DNA of 64,000 bases from Torreya grandis (Eukaryota; Streptophyta; Pinopsida; Cupressales; Taxaceae): assembly GCA_037957365.1 (NCBI GenBank), contig JARHVA010004901.1, positions 671,001 to 735,000 on the forward strand, written 5' to 3'. The translations under genes were made by a program, and so were the position numbers. This document shows, one piece after another, positions 57,636-64,000 of this stretch. Below the pieces are notes generated by a model, which saw nothing but the letters and a program-made list of their open reading frames with translations, did not search any database and was not told the DNA's origin. Each line of letters starts with the position of its first letter. Position 1 is the first letter of the stretch.

Positions 57636-58842
57636 TGATTTAACCTTTTAGGGTTTAACTATGTAAATCCTATATTTAGATTAAAGGTCTGAGATGTGTA
57701 AACAAATTAAATTAAAATAATTAAAAATTAATTTGTTATGGCATTTTACCTTCTTTGACTTTCTAAAAATAGCAAAAAATAGGCATAAATATAGACTTAA
57801 TTGAAAAAGTGGTTGTTGAATATGATCTAGGTTCTAAAACTAGGTTCTAGATAGTTCTTAGTGTTGTCAACAAGATTTTAGAATCTATTTGCTCATTGGA
57901 TAGTAGTACCCCATATGGATAGTAGTGTCATATTGTTGTAGTGTCCTCAAAGTGGCAATAGATTCCCCTTTATAGTATTGTTCCTATTTTTTGGAAACAC
58001 TTGTGCCTATGTTTTTAGGTACTATTTTTGCATGCATGAAACCTAGAACTCTTTTTTGTGCCTAGAAACTTGATTTAGTGTGAAAACCCTAATCTTCCTT
58101 GAAAGTATGGAATGAAAAATAATTATGTTTATTAGTACGATAGGATGGACATCCTCAACACCCCACTGTGAAGAGAGCTACCTACATAATAGTACTCTGA
58201 AGAGGGATCAATCCTGATGTAGTTCTCTCACCTAGTGTTTGATGTAAGTACAAGTGAATTCTATAATAAAAGCAGACTTAGATGTCTTGAATATGTTTAA
58301 GCTTTGAAATCATTGAAAATTGGGCTCAGGGATGTTGTAGATGATAGTATGTAGAATTAGGGTAGAATAAGGATCAAATACCTTAATTTTTCTCAAATTA
58401 TCTTTGGTTTGAATATTCTTTTGCATCTATTTTCCATTTAGTGAATAGAGGTCAATTAGACTCATATTTATAGAGATCTATAGCTTGTGCAGATATGAAA
58501 ATGTGTTTAGGTTGACCTTAGGAGGGGCAAACATTTTAAAAATTATCTTCTAGGAAGAGTTAGGGCTAAGAATAGTAGTGCCTAGTTGGGGAAACTATCA
58601 CCATGTAACTTTAATGTCCCAGATGTGGTGCTAATGTCTACTTGGTAGACTACTAATAAAATTGGTTTGAGATTTGAGAAGACAGTCCTAGGATTATGTT
58701 TTGGTTCATTGTAGGTGACTGTAGTCTAATCAATGACTAGAAAAGTGTGTCTAAGACTCTACGATAAGTCTAGGGATAAGTTAGGAATAGTTTAACTCAA
58801 GCAACACACTTAGCATCCAATTACCACTTTTAGGTGATTACA
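57636..58842 (-). repeat. 3' LTR of element 6
   Basis: 1207 bases, TGATTTAACC to GGTGATTACA. Clearly related to 24413-25602 but more diverged. Stem-loop block at 58177-58230. TATA box at 58464-58475 (minus ctctataaatat), about 370 bases from the U3 end as in element 4. Confidence 0.85.
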
Positions 58843-58854
58843 TTTTCCCCTTTT
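58843..58854 (-). promoter_or_regulatory. Polypurine tract of element 6
   Basis: Minus strand reads aaaaggggaaaa directly before TGTAATCACC. Confidence 0.85.
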
Positions 58855-61340
58855 ATGCTAGAAATACAAAAAATGAAAATGACTAATATAAAGGAAAAAG
58901 AAGCATACTTGGACTTACCTTGGAAGTGAGGCTTGTGTAGCTAAATATGAGTATGTGAATTTGGATCTACGAATGTGAAACATGATTCAAATCAATGACC
59001 TATAATGAAACATGAAAAAATAAGCCCTTACTTAAGATATGATCAAAATTAAAAGACTACTGAAATAAAGTAACTGAGTAAAGCTGAGTAAAGAGAGAGG
59101 AAAGGAACAAATACACATCAATGGGTACATAAACCAATGAATAAACCTAGGGATAACATGTGTGATTAAGTGTACATATTGATCATATCATTGAATATCT
59201 TGGATTGAGTTGATGGCTTGATTAATCCTCATATGGGTGGCTCAATAACTCGATCTAGTTATGATTCCATCATTGCCCACCCCTGCTCGATGGATCTTGA
59301 TCTCTGTGATTAGCTTAGATAAGATTTTATGTGTTCTGACCCTCTCATGTGGGTGGATCAAGAACTAAATTATGCCATGACTCCATCATTTCTAACCCCT
59401 GTGAAGTAGATGCACCTATAACTGAATTTCACAAAGTGATAAAAGTATATAACTGAGTAAATCTAACTATGTATTTGGCTCTGCGGCCACTCAAGTATAT
59501 TAGGTGGCTTTGGGACACTTAGGAATGCCAACCACTATAGATGGAGTAATTCATGAATCTGATGACAACCTAGAATGTGATATCAAGTGTCTATAATGTA
59601 GATAATGACATTGATTTTCTATTACATCTGATCAACCTATGTGTAGATGAGTATATGGAAACTATGTGTCATGCACATGCCCTCAATCTAATATCTGATT
59701 ATATTGAATCTAAATTGAGTATGTAATAACTAAATTTATGTAACTAAAACTAATGTTGGAATGATAATTCTACACATGATGCCCCCAAATCTGAGTAACT
59801 ATCATGAATCTAAGTTGTAGTGAATCTATCTAAGTAAAATCTAAACATAACTATCAAACCTAAGACTATATCTATCTAAATTTGTATTATATCTAGTATA
59901 TTAGTCTGAATGATCTAGACTATCCTAAAGTTAAGGATACTAGATATTATCACCTTGTAGTGGAAAGTATCACCTTATAGTTTTATTGTCCCAATCTATG
60001 TGTTAATGTCTACCTGGTATGAAATCTAGGTGATTTGAACTATTGTCTGAGTCTCTATTTTTTCTTGTGTCTATTCTATGTTTGATTTATAAAACTGATC
60101 CTATGTACTAAAATTTATCTGTGAATAGAAAATTAGGACCCTGATATCTATGACAAACCCTTGTGAATGCCCCCTCTTTTGAGGGTAGTTTTAAAATATG
60201 TGTAAGAACTACCCTTTAAAGAATTATCTCTATAAAATGTGTTAGTTGTATTATGTGCATGATATTCTAATAAAATGTACAAACATAACATTAGAATTTA
60301 AATGAATCTAATCATGAGTAAGTAATGTAAGATGTATGATGTAATCTAGCATTACACAAGGGTGTCAAGATAAATGTAATCAATGTGTATGGCATCAAAT
60401 ATAAATAATACCTAGGGGTATGGGGTATAATGTCCATCAAGGTGCCCAAGTAGGAAGGGTAGATGCATGAGGTTTATCATGGAATAAAAAATTAGTGTGT
60501 GTAATAATCAAATATAAGTTTCATGGTGTAGAATCATACATAAAATCACACAAGGCATGCAAAAAATAGGCCAAGCGGCCATACTATAGGGGGCATGGGA
60601 ACATGACATAAAATTTGAGAATGAAGACATATAATGACATGTTCAAATGTCCACATATATAAGAAGGAAATCACACATAATGGACATGGGTACATGTCCA
60701 AGGCATACAAATAGAGAAGTGGCGTAGAGCTAATGAACAATGGCATATCCAAATACCCTCAAATATGGAAGAAGCATAGGAACACAATCAAGTCTAATAT
60801 AAGAAAACTAAAAATAAAATCATGTATAAATATGTATTAAAAATCTATGTAGAAGCTAAGATGCATAAATACTAAGTCTAACTAGTGATAGTCAACAAAA
60901 AAATTGAGCAATGAGTAGCAGTGATCAATATCAAGATAAATCAATGCATAAACTAGAATGTATACTATGTAAAGATAGAAATTGGTAGTAGTAATTATGT
61001 ATGAGATGCCCTTGAGTGGGTAGATGTATCAAATATATAAACTTGGATCAGTATAAAATCCCCCAATGGGTAGATGATAGCTGGTATGGATCAGTGTAGT
61101 GGACTAGAGTCCTGTCTATAATCTAAAATCACTCGACAAGAATAAATGAAACATATGTTCATGATAAAATTGACTATACTATGATAACTAACAATCTGTA
61201 ATATTTGGTAAGTAGTACAAATGTAAACATAGCAATGCATACAATCTATAAATTTTGTGTTTTTTGATATATTTGAATTTATTTTTATATTTTTGCATAT
61301 TATATTATTGTTTTGTTTTTTAAGTATAAGCTATGTACAA
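58855..61340 (-). other. 3' non-coding region of element 6
   Basis: Similar to 25616-28190. Holds repeated gatgcccccaaat / gatgcccttgagtggg words (59676, 59778, 61006, 61058). No gene; the ORF at 60546-60752 is chance. Confidence 0.6.
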
Positions 61341-62770
61341 GTAAATGAAAATAAATTGTGTACAAGGAGTAAGAGAGAGAAGGAAATAATTACTAGAAAT
61401 GTAAGTGAAAAAGTAAACAATCAAAGTGTAATGTCTCTAGAGACCCAAGATCACATCCATGGGATGTGGATAATCAAATGGTTGATCTAGTGGAAGATCA
61501 TCTAGTGTCAGATACTAAACATGTCCAAACTCAAATAAGTCATCATCATCATGATCATCATACCAATTTGTATATATCAATGGGGCCTTATCCTTTACAT
61601 GATTCTAGAGTTTGTACATTTAAATGGTATGTTACTCAACTATGTAATATGCCTCTCACATGGTCCTAGGGTAAACCACATTAGACCATAGAGTATATGT
61701 GTGAAAGTTATGGTTCTCATCTATGTCATCATGTAAAATTCAAACTATGTATCCATCATGAGTGAGTGTCAATAATTTGTCTAACTTATCAATTGTAACA
61801 TCCATCACATGTAACCATGAACTACCAAGTGTAATCTAGATATGAGTGTCTCTACTCAGAATAAAGAATAATACATTGGCCACCCTAAGACCACATGAAA
61901 CTAGTAATGTAATATGTCCAATGGAGTCTTGACACTATATATCATGTTGTAGATCACTCTCATGATAACTAATGTGGTGTAAAAATCCTAAAATGCAATT
62001 ATTAGGATTAGAATCCTCATTTATAGCCATATGGGGAAGATATTTATCTGCTATAAATATATATATAGTTAATGGCTCATATCATAAACATCTATGTTGG
62101 TGATGACTTTATTATGGAGCTCATATCTAATTAGTAGCTCGTATCACTCGTGTTGGTGGTGCTTATGGAGGTCAAGATTGTATGATTTATATAGTGCCCT
62201 TAGCCTTACATTTATTTAGTTTATGTTGTAGTGTTGAACATGTGTCTGTATAATGTCATATGAGTCTATGGAAGTGGCAAAATGGTTTCCATTCCTATGG
62301 TGACAATATGCTAGCTAATATGTGTTAGACTATTGCTAATATCACCAATCATCTATCAAGTAATAATTATAATATCTGGTGTGGTCTATCATGTGAGATC
62401 CTTACCTAAATTTTTATGACTAAATCAGTATCCATGGATGTGATCATATATATTGAATGGATCAGGGGATCTATTGTTGATTATGGCTGAGTATGGTATC
62501 CCATAGCTATAAAATCTTGAACAAGTGAGGCTACTAGTGTAAATTGAGGTCTAAGTGCCTTTGAATTATATTTTTACTTCATGGGCCTACTAGTGTAAAG
62601 CTTAATCCACATAAATAATCATTGATGTCTATAGGTGGTTAATCATCCTCTATAGTAGCCTATGAATCTATGTCAAAATTATGAATGTAAGCCTCTTCTG
62701 AATTGGCAAGTAGTAGTAATTGGGCTTTGAGAATCTTTTCATCTATCTTAGATGAGGATGTATGTACTAT
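61341..62770 (-). other. Element 6, region after protease, unresolved
   Basis: No RT, RNase H or integrase motif on the minus strand and no plausible plus-strand gene. ORFs at 61257-61490 and 61466-61669 (His-rich) are not recognised. Confidence 0.4.
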
Positions 62771-62896
62771 GAGAGGTTGTTCCTCTATGTTTTATGAAGG
62801 TAAATGTGTTGGGAGAGGCTAGTCCTCAATCATCGGTGAAGGTAATTATGTTTGGAGAGGTTGCTCCTCTATCATCAGTGAAGGTGCTCATGTTAT
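62771..62896 (-). repeat. 42-base minisatellite in the protease-downstream linker
   Basis: Three units starting gagaggttgttcctc (62771, 62813, 62855), 14 codons each; the minus strand reads PSPMIEDQPLQT-type text. Multiples of three suggest it grew while the frame was still translated. Confidence 0.85.
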
Positions 62897-63169
62897 AGGT
62901 AGTTTTGAAGGTAGTATATGAATAGTCTTACTAGACTCCCCCACCTCATAAGTATGCATATACTCAATGGGAATATAGTGAGCTAGGGGTTTAATGAGAA
63001 CATGAGGTATCCCATCTAGAAATGTACTCAGTATAGGAGGCTAAATGAGCCTATAATATCTAAATGGTTGATTATCTGTTGGACATGTGTATAGGTACCC
63101 ATAATGTAAAAAATTGACACATTTATGAAGAGTGGAATTTAAAACCCCCATATCATGTATCCAAGGTAT

Positions 63170-64000
63170 CTTGAGTAGCAAATTATAATGTAAATGGTTT
63201 GACATCACCTAAAATTATGTAGATAATGTCTTGGTCCCACTATAATTTCCAATGTGATTGATCCCAATGTCTATATAAGAATGTCATCAAACCTTTAGAT
63301 GTCCTTGTATGATTTATGAATAGATGTTATATCAACCCCCATGGTTTTTAAAAATGTGAGGTTACATATATTGAATCCTGAACCACTGTCGATGAAAACT
63401 CATTTAATAACTATGTTGTTGATTTCAGCTTGAATAAAAGGTGGAAAGTTTTGATCAATTACTGATTATGAAGGTAAATCCTCATTAGAAAAAGATATCG
63501 CATCTTTGATAGTATTCATGATAGAATCAAAATATGATGTCTTGGTGTTATGAGGCACAGATGTGTGAATAAGTGTTTGAAATAAAATATCTTTGAAGAT
63601 TATTATTTTTTGTAATAATTCTAATATAGATATTTTGGTTGGTGTATTCCTCAACTGATCCAAAATATCCAATTATCTTTATTGATATTTGGGTGATGGT
63701 GTAGTGTGTTGGGGATGAGGATGGATTTTAGGGTTATGTTTCTCATATATAGGCTTAGGGGGCACCATATTCCACCTAGTGATAGCTCAAACTACAAGTG
63801 TATGTATTCAAAAATGCATCATGTCTATAAATCAATCCTATTTAAAATAAGATAGATCATACCTACACTTATGGTTGGGAATACATTTGTTAAGTTAGAG
63901 TTTGACCAATATGGGGATCCGTTAGACCCAATTAGGGTGTCACTTATCACAATACACTATGCTAAAGAGGGTTCTAAAGCCTCCAATCTAACACAATCAT
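63170..64000 (-). pseudogene. gag end and aspartic protease of element 6
   Basis: The open piece 63672-63466 begins MDILDQLRNTPTKISILELL, the YDLLxQLxxTPAxISLxELL box that precedes protease in these elements, then SYFDSIMNTIKDAISFSNED. In the next frame INNIVIK, stop, VFIDSGSGFNICNLTFLKTM holds an intact D-S-G active site (about 63391-63383). The flap and C-terminal end are broken (ITLEIIVGPRHYL near 63230). The active site is better preserved than in elements 2, 3 and 4, but stops still interrupt it. Gag continues past the window edge; 63680-64000 shows no further clear motif. Confidence 0.82.

Larger units (their letters stand above)
57636..64000 (-). mobile_element. Element 6: relative of element 4, runs off the window
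   Basis: LTR at 57636-58842 lines up with the element 4 LTRs from end to end. The next 2.5 kb resemble the element 4 3' region. Gag/protease follows at 63680-63170 on the minus strand, and the rest of gag and the 5' LTR lie beyond 64000. As in element 4, no RT or integrase is seen between protease and LTR (about 4.3 kb). Confidence 0.85.

Noticed and set aside
61466..61669. His-rich plus-strand ORF as a metal-binding gene
   Set aside because: The repeated cat/cac words are short low-complexity sequence; no upstream signals and no family resemblance.

Overview
This window looks like an intergenic piece of a large plant nuclear genome. It is AT-rich, poor in CpG, and packed with decayed LTR retrotransposons. 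I found no intact host gene, tRNA, rRNA, CRISPR array or bacterial signal. The families (Ty1/copia with multi-knuckle gag, Ty3/gypsy of the Tat type with a second RNase H, antisense plant-mobile-domain ORFs) point to a seed plant. Size, age and decay would suit a gymnosperm or another giant-genome plant, but the sequence does not prove which.

Layout. 1-1416: minus-strand copia gag remnant, cut off at a duplicated, templated junction. 1417-4560: non-coding, with old tandem repeats. 4560-14660: plus-strand Tat-like gypsy relic, in the order protease, second RNase H, a minisatellite-filled linker, RT, RNase H, integrase, 3' region, antisense mobile-domain-like ORF. 14661-20700: non-coding, AT-rich, with one unexplained coding-like island and a long TATATG microsatellite.

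From 20700 to the end the window is a nest of elements. A minus-strand mobile-domain (PMD) relic, with its tail at 20700-21551 and its N-part at 56690-57600, is split by element 7 (LTRs at 21552-22063, truncated, and 55370-56686). Element 7 was itself hit by element 4 (24413-36970, TSD agaat, two 1190-base LTRs) and by element 3 (37102-55038, TSD ccaat, LTRs of about 1.45-1.49 kb). Element 4 was then hit by copia element 5 (28196-32314, TSD caagt, two 1008-base LTRs). Element 6 (57636 to beyond the window) is a relative of element 4 inserted upstream of the PMD relic.

Functionally, only element 3 shows a near-complete gypsy set (gag, protease, RT, RNase H, second RNase H, integrase, antisense PMD ORF), and all of it is full of stops. 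Elements 4, 6 and 7 keep gag, with or without protease, and good cis signals (TATA, primer-binding site, polypurine tract). They look like non-autonomous elements that would have needed helper pol proteins. Element 5 keeps only gag/protease/pre-integrase scraps plus arrays of a 12-base palindrome near ACCGACGTCGGT. The same motif recurs in the unrelated element 3 and is the most unexpected signal here.
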